Shown here piece by piece: positions 39,201 to 51,200 of a stretch of 64,000 nucleotides of DNA. This DNA comes from Salvelinus alpinus (Eukaryota > Chordata > Actinopteri > Salmoniformes > Salmonidae): contig NC_092091.1 of NCBI RefSeq assembly GCF_045679555.1, forward strand, positions 16,825,072 through 16,889,071. The letters run 5' to 3'. Position 1 is the first letter of the stretch. Every line of letters starts with the position of its first letter. Made by a program: the position numbers and the translations under genes. The notes beneath the pieces are model-generated. The model was not told the origin of the DNA, ran no database searches, and was given only the letters and a program-made list of their open reading frames with translations.

Positions 39201-42200
39201 GGGCAGCATTTTCACGTTTGGATGAAAAGCATACCCAAATTCAACTGCCAATTACTCATCCCCAGGAGATAATATATGCATATTATTAGTAGATTTGGAT
39301 AGAAAACACTCAAGTTTCTAAAACTGTTTGAATCATGTCTGAGTAAAACATAACTTATTTAGCAGGCGAAACCCCAGAGGACAAACTATTCAGATTTCTT
39401 TTTTTTTAGGTCACTGTCTTTTCAATGAGTTTATTGGGAAACCAGATTTCTAAGCGAATTGCTTGCAGTTCTTACAGCTTCCACTGGATGTCAACAGTCT
39501 TGAGAAAGGTTATTCCTTGAGGTTGAGGTTATTCCTTTGTGTAATGAAGAAATACGGCCATCTTGAAGTCGAGGCACTCCAGGTGTCCTGGACATGCGCT
39601 TCAATCAAACAGAAGGCATGCTACATATCGTTTTAATCCTGTATTGAACACATATCATTCCGTCTTCAATTTTATCGATTATTAACGTTAAAAAATACTT
39701 AGTTGTATTACAAAAGTAGTTTGACATTTTTTGGCAACTGTTACAGGTAACCTTTGAGATATTTTGTCGTCACGTTTGGAACCGGTCTTTTTCTGGATCA
39801 AACGCGCCAAATAAATGGACATATATAGACGGAATTAATCGAACAAAAGGACAATGTGATGTTTATGGAACATATTGGAGTGCCAACAGAAGCTCGTCAA
39901 AGGTAAGCCATGGATTATATTTTTTATTTCTGTGTTTTGTGTCGCGCCTGCTGGGTTGAAATCTCTCTCTTTTGTTTACTATAAGTGCTATGCTCAGATA
40001 ATAGCATCGTATGCTTTCGCTGAAAAGCCTATTTGAATTCTGACATGTTGGCTGGATTCACAACCAGTGTAGTTTGGTAATTTGGTATCTTTCATGTGTG
40101 ATTTAATGAAAGTTTGATTTTATAGTAATTTTCATAGTAAATCATTTTAATTTGGCGCTCTGCATTTTCTCAGGCTTTTTGCCAAGTGATACAGTAGCGT
40201 CTTGCCTAAAGTCAGATTTTTGGATATAAATATGAACTTTACCGAACAAAAAATACATGTATTGTGTAACATGAAGTCCTATGAGTGTCATCTGATGAAG
40301 ATTATCAAAGGTTAGTGATTCATTTTATCTCTATTTACGCATTTTGTTACTGCTCTCTTTAGCTGGAAAAATGGCTGTCTTTTTCTGCGACTTGGCTCAT
40401 ACCTAACAATCGTTTGGTGTGCTTTCGTCGTAAAACCTTTTTGAAAATCGGACACTTTGGCTGGATTTACAACAAGTGTAGCTTTACAATGGTGTAAAAT
40501 ACTTGTACGCTTGAGGAATTACAATTATGGGATTTCTGTGGTTTTGAATTTGGTGCCCTGCAGTTTCACTGGCTGTTGACGAGGTGGGACGCTACCGTCC
40601 CACATACCCTAGAGAGGTTAACATGCATGAAACCAAGGCTTTTACGGTTACAGAAGTCAACAAATGAGAGCACCTGGGAAATAGGAGTGGAGCTAGGCAC
40701 TGCAAGGCCTGGATTAACCTCTACATCACCAGAGGAGGAGTAGGATAAGGGTATGGCTAAAGGCTATAAGAACTGGTCGTCTAGTACGTTTGGAACAGAG
40801 TAAAAGGAGCAGGTTTCTGGGCGCGATAGAATAGATTCAAGGCATAATGTACAGACAAAGGTATGGTAGGATGTGAATAGTGGAGGTAAACCTAGGCATT
40901 GAGTGACGATGAGATATTGGCTCTAGAAATATCATTTAAACCAGGTGATGTCACCGCATGTGTGGGAGGTGGAACTAAAGGGTTAGCTAATGCATACTGA
41001 GCAGGGCTAGAGGCTCTACAGTGAAATAAGACAATCACTAACGAGAACAGCAATGGACAAGGCATATTGACATTAGGGAGAGGCATGCGTAGCTGAGTGA
41101 TCATAGGGATCCAGTGAGTAGTTAGGCTGGCTAGAGACACAGCTGACGGGGCTAGCAAGCTATCAGAAGGGCCATAGAGGGACGTCGCAACGGAAGAAGT
41201 CTTATAGCCTCCATGTGCGGAGCCTCCTCGTGCGGTTACGTCGGCAGACCAGTCGTGATGGATTAGTAGTGTTCTGTGTAGTAAAGGGGGTCCAGTCCAA
41301 TTGGCAAAAATAGGGTATAGTGGCCCAAGAAATTGGCCAATGGATCTCTTCAGCCAACAGTCCTATATGCTCTAGACAGCTAGCGGGCCGCGGCTAGCAG
41401 ATGGGCATTCAGGGGACGTCGCGACGTTGTAGCCAGTTGAAGAACCCCCTCGGGCAGATTACGTCGGTAGTCCAGTCGTGAAGGATTGGTGGGGCTCCGA
41501 ACCGGCAGTTAAAGGGGTCCAGGCCAATTGGCAAAATAGGTATTGTAGCCCAGGAGTGGCTGATGGACCTCTTCAGCTAGCCGGGAGATGGGCCTAGCAT
41601 GGGCTAGCTCCAGGCTAATTGGTGCTTGCTTTGGGACAGAGACGTTAGCCAGAAGTAGCCATTCGGATTGCAGCTAGCTAGCTGCGATGATCCAGGTGAA
41701 AAGGTTCAGAGCTTGCGGTAGGAATCCGGGGATATGGAGAGAAAATAAGTCCGGTATGCTTTGGTTTGAATCGCGTCGTGCAAACTGGCGAGAGTTTTCC
41801 GAGCTTAAGGTTAGCTGACTACTAGTTAGTTAGCTGGCTAGCTTCTGTTGGGGTTCCGGTTCAAAAGTAAAGAAAAATACTTTAGAAAAAAGCAGATCCA
41901 CAGCACATTGGGTGAGGCGGGTTGCAGGAGAGTATTCTGAAGTTCAGGTTTAGAAAAATATAAAAAAGATATGCGAAGAAAAAAGACACATACATGGGAC
42001 ACGACAAGACGAGGACAAAGACGTCTGACTGCGACGCCATCTTGGATAGAGTTCTATCCGTTGGGGTGGTGTTGTCATCATGTTTGACAGTCTCCTGGAT
42101 GGGAAATAGTCTCTCCAAGAAATGGCCATAATCACAGTATGCCGATATGTACAGCCCCATCAAGAGGATCCTCCTGGATGATGTATTTTGGGAGAGAGTG

Positions 42201-45200
42201 GTAAGCAGCCTGAAACCTATAGCAGTAGCCATTGCACTGATTGAGGGAGACAATGCCATCCTGTCTGATGTTTAGACTCTGCTTGCAGATGTAAGAGAAG
42301 AAATCCGTACTGCCCTGCTCACTTCACTGTTTCTCCAAGCAGAGGAAACTGCAGTTCTGAAATACATCAAAAAGCATGAAGACTTCTGCCTGAAGCCCAT
42401 ACACGCCACAGCGTACATGTTGGATCCCATGTATGCTGGCAAGAGCATCCTGTCTGGTGCAGAGATCAACAAGGCTTATGGTGTCATCACTACCATGTCT
42501 CGCCACCTTGGCCTGGATGAGGTCATGGTTCTTGGCAGTCTGGCGAAGAACACTTCCAAGCAAGGGCTTTGGAATGGAGATGCAATATGGCAGTCGTGCC
42601 AACATATATCTCATCAGCCACCTGGTGGAAGGGACTTTGTGGGTCTGAGGTTCTTTCCCGTTGCCGCCATCATCCCCCAAATCCCACCAACATCAGCCAC
42701 CTCAGAGCGCAACTGGTCCTTGTTTGTGAACACACACCAAAGCACGGAACAGGCTGACCAATACAACGATTGAACAATTGGTGGCCATCCGGGCAAATTT
42801 GAGGCTTTTTGAGCCTGACAACGAGCCATCCTCAACAAGGTTGGAAAGTGACAGTGAAGATGAGGCCTCAGAGTCTGATGTTCAAGAGGTGGACAATGAG
42901 GAGGTCCAGGGAGAAGACATGGAAGCCTGAGAGGAAGACAGTCTAGAAACTAAAGCTTTGGTTATCATTTTACAGATGTTGAAAATATTTTGGGAGATGC
43001 GATGGATCATTGGGGATCATTCAATATTCCCTTTTGTTGTTCAGTGAAATCATCCCATGTGAAGTCAACTCACTAATTAAAGTTAAATTCGTAACCAAGT
43101 AGTTTTTATTTTTATTGGTAGGATTGAATCATTTGAATTACATCTACTTATGGCAAGGTACATGTTTATGTTTGTCTTCATATGATATGGTAAATATATC
43201 CAATGCAAAAAACTACATTTAAATGGTATTAATATAAATTTGCATACATTACCGTTAATTCCCACAGAAAGTTTCCACCTCTGAATATTCCCCAAAATGT
43301 GGAACCCTAATACAGACTACAAGTTTTCACAAACTGCATTTCATCTCCCTCTGTAAAGCTGGTAAAGTGACAACCAATTCACCCCACGTAGAATCCTCTT
43401 TCTCATCTATCTACCCCTAGCAGAGATCAACTGTGAAGTAATGTGTGCGAGGAGAGCTTGAGTACCGTTATCATGCTAATCACACATTAGCTCTGCGGTC
43501 CATCTGCTATCTTCAGTTGCTGCAGCATGTTCTTTGTCTCACCCATTCATAAGGAGTGATTCACACCCTCACTAGCAGAGCAGAGTCAGAGAGCACCGAT
43601 AAAAACAGACACATTGTGCCTAAACTGTCTAAGTAAATAGTAGGCTACACCTAACCCACAGTTTTGGGGATAGGATAAATGGAGCAGCCACGACACCATA
43701 TATGTAGGCTATACTGACACCCAGGCGAATGAAATTTCAAATCAAAATGTTTTGTCACATGCTTTGTTAACAGGCGTATACCAACAGTGAAATGCAAGCT
43801 TACAGGCCTTTTCCAAAATTGCAGATTTTTTTATATATTTGTTAAATCAAAATATATTATATATTTGATTCTTCAAAGTAGACACCCTTTGCCTTGACAG
43901 CTTGGCATTCTCTCAACCAGCTTCACCAGGGATGCTTTTCCAACAGTGTTGAAGGAGTTCCCACATATGCTGAGCACTTGTTGACTGCTTTTCCTTCACT
44001 CTGCAGTCTAACTCATCCCAAACCATCTCAATTGGGTTGAGGCCAGGTGATTGTGGAGGCCAGGTCATCTGATGCAGCACTCCACTCTCCTTGGTCAAAT
44101 ATCCCTTACGCAGCCTGGAGTTGTGTTGGGTCATTGTCCTGTTGAAAAACATATTGAGTGGGCCTAAACCCAAACCAGATCGTGCAAGAATGCTGTGGTA
44201 GCCATGCTGGTTAGGTGTGCCTTGAATTCTAAATAAATCACTGACAGTGTCACCAGCAAAGCACCCCCACATCATCACACTAACTCTTCCATGCTTCACA
44301 GTGGGAACCACACATGCAGAGATCATCCTTTCATGTACTCTGTCTCACAAAGACAGCGGTTAGAACCAAAAATCTCAAATTTGGACTCGGACCAAAAGGA
44401 CAGATTAGACTGGTGGTAATGACCATTGCTCGTGTTTCTTGGCCCAAGCAAGTCCCTTCTTATTGGTGTCCTTTAGAAGTGGTTTCTTTGCAGCAATTTG
44501 ACCATGAAGACCTGATTCACGCAGTCTCCTCTGAACAGTTGATGTTAAGATGTCTGTTACTTTTTATTTGGGCTGCAATCTGAGGTGCAGTTAATTGCTG
44601 ATTTCTGAGGTTGGTAACTCCAATGAACTTATTCTCTGCAGCAGAGGTAATTCTGGGTCTTCCATTCCTGTGGCGGTCCTCGTGAGAGGCAGTTTCATCA
44701 TAGCGGTTTTTGTAACTGCACTTGAACTTGAAGTTCTTGAAATTTTCCGTATTGACTGACCATGTCTTAAAGTATTGATGGAGTGTCATTTCTCTTTGCT
44801 TATTTGAGCTGTTCTTGCCATAATATGGACTTGGTCTTTCACCAAATAGGGCCATTTTCTTTATACCACCCCTACCTTGTCCTTACAACTGATTGGCTCA
44901 AACGCATTAAGAAAAGAAACTCCACAAATGTACTTTTACCAAGGCACACCTGTTAATTGCAATGCATTCCAGGTGACTACCTCACGAAGCTGCTTGAGAG
45001 AATGCCAAGAGTGTGCAAAGCTGTCAGAGGCAAAGGGTGGCCACTTTGAGATTTTGATTGAACATTTTTGGGGGTTAGTACATGATTCCATTAGTTATTT
45101 CATTGTATTGATGTCTTCACTACTATTCTTCAATGTAGAAAATAGTAATAAAAAAATAAAAAAACCCTTGAATGAGTAGGTGTGTCCAAATGTTTGACTG

Positions 45201-48200
45201 GTAGTATTAATGCTGCAATAGTTTGTGTGGGGGGCCTAGGGCCAGTCTGTTATATTTGGAGTATTTCTCCTGTCTTATCCGGTGTCCTTTGTGAATTTAA
45301 GTATGCTCTCTCTTTCTCGGAGGACCTGAGCCCTAGGACCATGCCTCAGGACTACCTGGCCTGATGACTCCTTGCTGTCCCCAGTCCACCTGGTCGTGCT
45401 GCTGCTCCAGATTCAACTGTTCTGCTTGCGGCTCTGGAACCCTGACCTGTTCACCAGACGTGCTACCTGTCCCAGACCTGCTGTTTTCAACTCTCTATAG
45501 ACAGCAGGAGCGGTAGAGATACTCTGAATGATCGGCTATGAAAAGCCAACTGACATTTACTCCTAAGGTGCTGACCTGTTGCACCATCTACAACCACTGT
45601 GATTATTATTATTTGACCCTGCTGGTCATCTATGAACATTTGAACATCTTGGCCGTGTTCTGTTATAATCTCCACCCGGCACAGCCAGAAGAGGACTGGC
45701 CACCCCTCATGGCCTGGTTCCTATCTAGGTTTCTTCCTAGGTTCTGGCCTTTCTAGGGAGTTTTTCCTAGCCACCGTGCTTCTACACCTGCATTGCCTGC
45801 TGTTTGGGGTTTTAGGCTGGGTTTCTGTACAGCACTTTGTGACATCAGCTGATGTAAGGGGTTTATAAATACATTTGATTGATTGACTGGTACAGTATGT
45901 GTGAGTATGTGGGTAGAGTCCAGTGTGTGCAGAGTCAAAAAGAGTTAGTGCAAAAATGGTCATTGCAGATAGTCTGGGTAGCTATTTTAACTAGGGATGC
46001 ACAATATACATTAAAAAATAAATAATAATTATTAAATAAATGCCAACATTGGTATCGGCCGATGTCTAGTTTAACGCCGATGTGCAAAACTGACCTATAT
46101 AACGTAGGTACATGACGTAACAGCACGTAAAATGTTGCGCTATATGTGCAACACAGCATTACTAAACTAGCCCACAATGTCTGCTATGTGGATCGAGCAG
46201 TCAACAAAACAAAATTTCAGCGAGATAACTCAAAGGCAAAATCCACTAAAGCCAAGATAATGGAATTCATTGCCCTTGACAATCTACCATTCTCTGTCGT
46301 GGGTGATGTTGGCTTTCACCGACTGGTCGAGCACCGGTACACACTAACGTTACCAAGTGGGCTATTCTTCAGATGTTGCCCTACCAGAGTTACACAGTAA
46401 TAGTGTCACTGCTATTAGCTTCACGACGAACGCCGTTTGGGTCTTCGCATGTCAATTTTTTTTTTTTTAGGGCCTCCCTCTGACAGTGATGTACATGGTC
46501 GTACGCACTACAGTACCCTCTGTAGCGCTTTGCGGTCGGATGCCGAGCAGTTGCCATACCAAGCTGTGATGCAGCCAGTCAAGATGCTCAGTGCAGCTGT
46601 AGAACTGAGGATCTGAGGGCTCATGCCAAATATTTTCATCCTCCTGTATTGGTGTGTTTGGACCATGATAGGTCCTTAGCGATGTGGACACAAAGGAACT
46701 TGAAGCGCTCGACCTGCTCTACTACAGTCCCATTGATGTGAATGGTGGCGTGCTCGACCCCCCCCCCCCCCTTTCCTGTAGTCCACGATAAGCTCCTTTG
46801 TTTTGCTGACGTTGAGGGATAGGCTGTTGTCCTGGCACCACACTGCCAGGTCTCGGACCTCTCTATAGGCCATCTCATCGTCGTTGGTGATCAGGCCCAC
46901 CACCGTTGTGTCATCTGCAAACTTGGTGTTGGAGTCATGCACATCCACGCAGTCGTGGGTGAACAGAGAGTACAGGAGGGGACTAAGCACACACCCCTCC
47001 AGGGCCCCCCGTGTTGAGGGTCAGCGTGACGGATGCGTTGTTGCTTACCCTCACCACGTGGGGGCTGCCTGTCAGGAAGTCCAAGATCCAGTTGCATAGG
47101 CAGGCGTTTAGTCCCAGGGACCTTAGCTTAGTGATGAGTTTGTTGGGTCAATGAACAGCATTCTCACATTGACTGGACAAAAGGAGCAGCTATGGCCAGT
47201 GTGGAGTGCAATAGAGATTGGATCATCTGTGGATCCGTTTGGGCGGTATACGAATTGGAGTGGGTCCAGGGTTTCTGGGATGATTTTGTTTGTGAGCCAT
47301 GACCAGGCTTTCAAAGCATTTCATGGCTACATTTATGAGTGCCATGGGGCGATAGTCATTTAGACAGGTCACCTTGGCATTCTTGGGCACAGATCTAAAT
47401 CTCAGAAATAAAATGTTTGCTTTTAACCAATGCAGCCACAGCTTCTCTGTGCTGTTGTAAACCAGTCTACTAAATATCAGTCACTTTTGGACCAAATCTG
47501 TGGGGGGGAATCACAAAGCAATGCCATGGTCAGTGTTGTGTGGGTACATCAGGCAAAAATCTCAAAATGTATATTTTTCCTCCCTCTGACATTTTCTCAC
47601 TCACACACAATGTACATACATCACTGACGGGCCATTAATGTCACCTCCCTTCTGAGACAGCTCCCTCGAGACCCTCACTCCAGATGTCGCTCTTTATATC
47701 CCCACTCATTTCCCAAACTGCATGGATGAAAGTTAATGTTAAACCCATAAATATCACGTCATCTCTCAAAGACTGTCTTGTCTGAAGCATATCGGAGTGA
47801 AGGCGGCTCTCCCTCTATAGGGCATGGAAATCGACACCGCACAAGATCAGCCATCATGACTTCATTTTATGGAATCATCAATACCAGACAGACAGCTTCT
47901 GGAGCAAATCTGAACTTGTCATTGCATCTGCAGTTGAAGTCGGAAGTTTACATACACCTTAACCAAATACATTTAAACTCAGTTTCACACAATTCCTGAC
48001 ATTTATTCCTAGTAAAAATTCCCTGTCTTAGTTCAGTTAGGATCACCACTATTTTAAGAATGTGAAATGTCAGAATAATAGTAGATTGAATTATTTCTAT
48101 CTTTCATCACATTCCCAGTGGGTCAGAAGTTTACATACACTCAAAAATAGAACTGTTTGGCCATAATGACCTTTGTTATGTTTGGAGGAAAAAGGGGGAG

Positions 48201-51200
48201 GCTTGCAAGCTGAAGAACACCATCCCAACCGTGAAGCACAGGGGGTGGCAGCATCATGTTGTGGTGGTGCTTTGCTGCAGGAGGGACTGGTGCACTTCAC
48301 AAAATAGATGGCATCATGAGGCTGGAAAATGATGTGGATATATTGAAGCAACATCTCAAGACATCAGTCAGGAAGTTAAAGCTTGGTCGCAAATGGGTCT
48401 TCCAAATGGACAATGACCCAAAGCATACTTCCAAAGTTGTGGCAAAATGGTTTAAGGACAACAAAGTCAAGGTATTGGAGTGGCCATCACAAAGCCCTGA
48501 CCTCAATCCCATAGACAATGTGGGCAGAACTGAAAAAGCGTGTGCGAGCAAGGAGGCCTACAAACCTGACTCAGTTACACCAGCTCTGTCAGGAGGAATG
48601 GGCCAAAATTCACCCAACTTATTGTGGGAAGCTTGTGGAAGGTTACCTGAAACGTTTGACCTAAGTTAAACAATTTAAAGGCAATGCTACCAAATACTAA
48701 TTGAGTGTATGTAAACTTCTGACCCACTGGGAATGTGATGAAAGAAATAATAGCGGAAATAAATAATTCAATCTACTATTATTCTGACATTTCACATTCT
48801 TAAAATCAAGTGGTGATCCTAACTGACCTAAGACAGGGAATCTTTACTAGGAATAAATGTCAGGAATTGTGAAAAACTGAGTTTAAATGTATTTGGTTAA
48901 CCTCTCTGGGGTAGGTGGGACCCAATCGTCCCACCTGGCCAATAGCCAGGGAAAATACAGAGCGCCATATTCAAATAAAATGATATAAAAATCAAACTTT
49001 CATTAAATCACACATGTAAGATACCAAATTAAAGCTACACTCGTTGTGAATCCAGCCAACATGACAGATTTCAAAAAGGCTTTTCTGACGAAAGCATAAG
49101 ATGCTTTTATCTGATGATAGCACAACAGTAAACAAATAGAGTAGCATATTTCAACACTGCAGGCACGACACAAAACGCAGAAATAAAAATATAATTCATG
49201 CCTTACCTTTGACGAACTTCTTTTGTTGGCACTCCAATATGTCCCATAAACATCACAAATTGTCCTTTTGTTCGATTAATTCCGTCGATATTTATCAAAA
49301 ATGTCAATTTATTTGGCGCGTTTCATCCAGAAAAACACAGCTTCCAACTTGTGTAACGTCACTACAAAATCTCAAAAGTTGTAAACTTTACCAAAAGATT
49401 TCAAACTACTTTTGTAATACAACATTAGGTATTTTTAAACGTTAATAAATCGATCAAATTGAAGACGGGGTGATCTGTGTTCAATACAAAAAGAAAACAA
49501 ACTGACGCAACTTTTCTGGTAATGTGCCTCTCTCAAACAATTTACTTCAAGTGACTCATTTAAGATGGCCGTACTTCTTCATTACACAAAGGAAAGACCT
49601 CAACCAATTTCCAAAGACTGGTGACATCCAGTGCAAGCGGTAGGAACTGCAAACAAGTCCCTTAGAAATCTGGTGTCCCAATGAACTCATTGAAAAGACA
49701 GTGACCTCAACAACAACAAAAATCTGAATGGTTTGTCCTCGGGGTTTTGCCTGCTACATAAGTTCTGTTATACTCACAGACATGATTCAAACAGTTTAGA
49801 AACTTCAGAGTGTTTTCTATCCAAATCTACTAATAATATGCATATCTTATATTCTGGGGATGAGTAGCAGGCAGTGAATTTGGGCATGCTATTGATCCAA
49901 AAGTGAAAATGCTGCCCCCTACCCCGAAGAAGTTAAGGTGTATGTAAACTTCCGACTTCAACTGTATATAAATATGCTACACATTGTATTGTTAAATTAA
50001 TATAAACTTTATTGATCTTAAAATTGTCCCCGTTACATGCGTATAGATTTTTACTTTAGAAATATGTCTGATGGAAGACGTTTTGTGATGTCATCTTTAA
50101 AAAGTTATCCTAAGCCCACGGATACATGAGACAAGACGATTTTACTAGATTTACATTTCAGTCATTTAACACGCGCTCTTATCCAGAACGACATAGCAAG
50201 GCACTTAACCCTAATTGCTCCTCTCAAGGGCACATAGATGATTCACATAGTGGGCTCAGGTATTCGAACCAGCAACCTTTTGGTTACTGGCCCAATGCTC
50301 TTAACCGCTAGGTATACTGCAGCGCAGTTTGCTTGATCTGAGTTTTTTGAACATCTCATATCAGCTGCTGGAATTCTCAAAATGCAACATGTCAAATCTT
50401 TAGCTAAAGTCTTGCAACAAGACCGATAAATTTAGCTAGTTAGAGAACACTGCGCTAACACTCATTCAGTCAAGCAGCTAGCTAACCTAGCTTGCTTATA
50501 TTTCTCTGACAAGTCAAAGTGTGCCCTGTCTCTGGTGCATACATATTTCATGATACAATACCCTGATACAAGTGGAAACTTTGTTTCATTATGTCATTGT
50601 AAAGAGGCACCGGTCTGATCTGAATGCCAGGTCTTCAGTCAGCTGATCTACATCAAAACATTCTAAAATTGTCTAGTTTTGTCTTGTTGAGACTTATGTC
50701 GCCTGTTGTATCTGAACTGGGCATTAGGCCTATCCTTGACCTCAGAAACCATGAAAGTAGTGCACGCCTGCACAGGTTTTGAGCTTATGTGAATTTGAGA
50801 ACTGAGCAGTTTAATAAGGTTAGCCTACATCAAGCAGAGAGGAAAACTGCTGTGTTGTACAGATTTCCTTGCAGTGTGCAATGAAATATCATCAATATTT
50901 CCCCACAGGTGACTAAGGCTGGACGAGTGGACGACAATGTTTAGGCTTATTTCCTGTAAACAAAACAGCAGTTGGCAGGATAAATGAAAATCTAGTGTTA
51001 GTGGGACAATAGCCATTTGCAATAAAAATAACACTTGTTATTACCAAAACTAAGACCGTACAATGCATTTTAGCTCTATTGAGACTATGAATAGCCAAAT
51101 AAAAAAAACTTCAACCTGAGAGAAATTTCCAAAATGCCTCAAATTTAACCTGAGGGGTGTTCTATGAAGCAAGCTAGATCTACTTAGGGTTTTCAAATCA

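Larger units (their letters stand above)
32792..43309 (+). mobile_element. hAT transposon, inactive, holding three later insertions
   Basis: Left end about gggttgcaaagggtcggaaa, right end the complement of gggttccacattttgggg, the pattern of hAT ends in fish. On the plus strand are remains of a BED-finger region (from 35208, [18 protein letters not shown]), a catalytic part ([27 protein letters not shown] at 35686-35870; then [16 protein letters not shown] and [13 protein letters not shown] at 35885-36010 in another frame) and the C-terminal dimerisation part ([38 protein letters not shown] at 42150-42730). Frameshifts and stops make it dead. Insertions at 32869-34684 and 36127-42057 separate the parts. 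It lies in GLG1 intron 1. An 8-bp duplication is not clear. Confidence 0.8.

Noticed and set aside
34685-43309. Domesticated hAT (ZBED-type) host gene
   Set aside because: The frame is broken by shifts and stops in every part, and transposon-type ends flank it.
45208-45886. Protein-coding gene suggested by a GC-rich stretch with short open frames
   Set aside because: The sequence ends in a LINE-type tail and matches a common salmonid LINE 3' UTR; the frames are short and lack domains.
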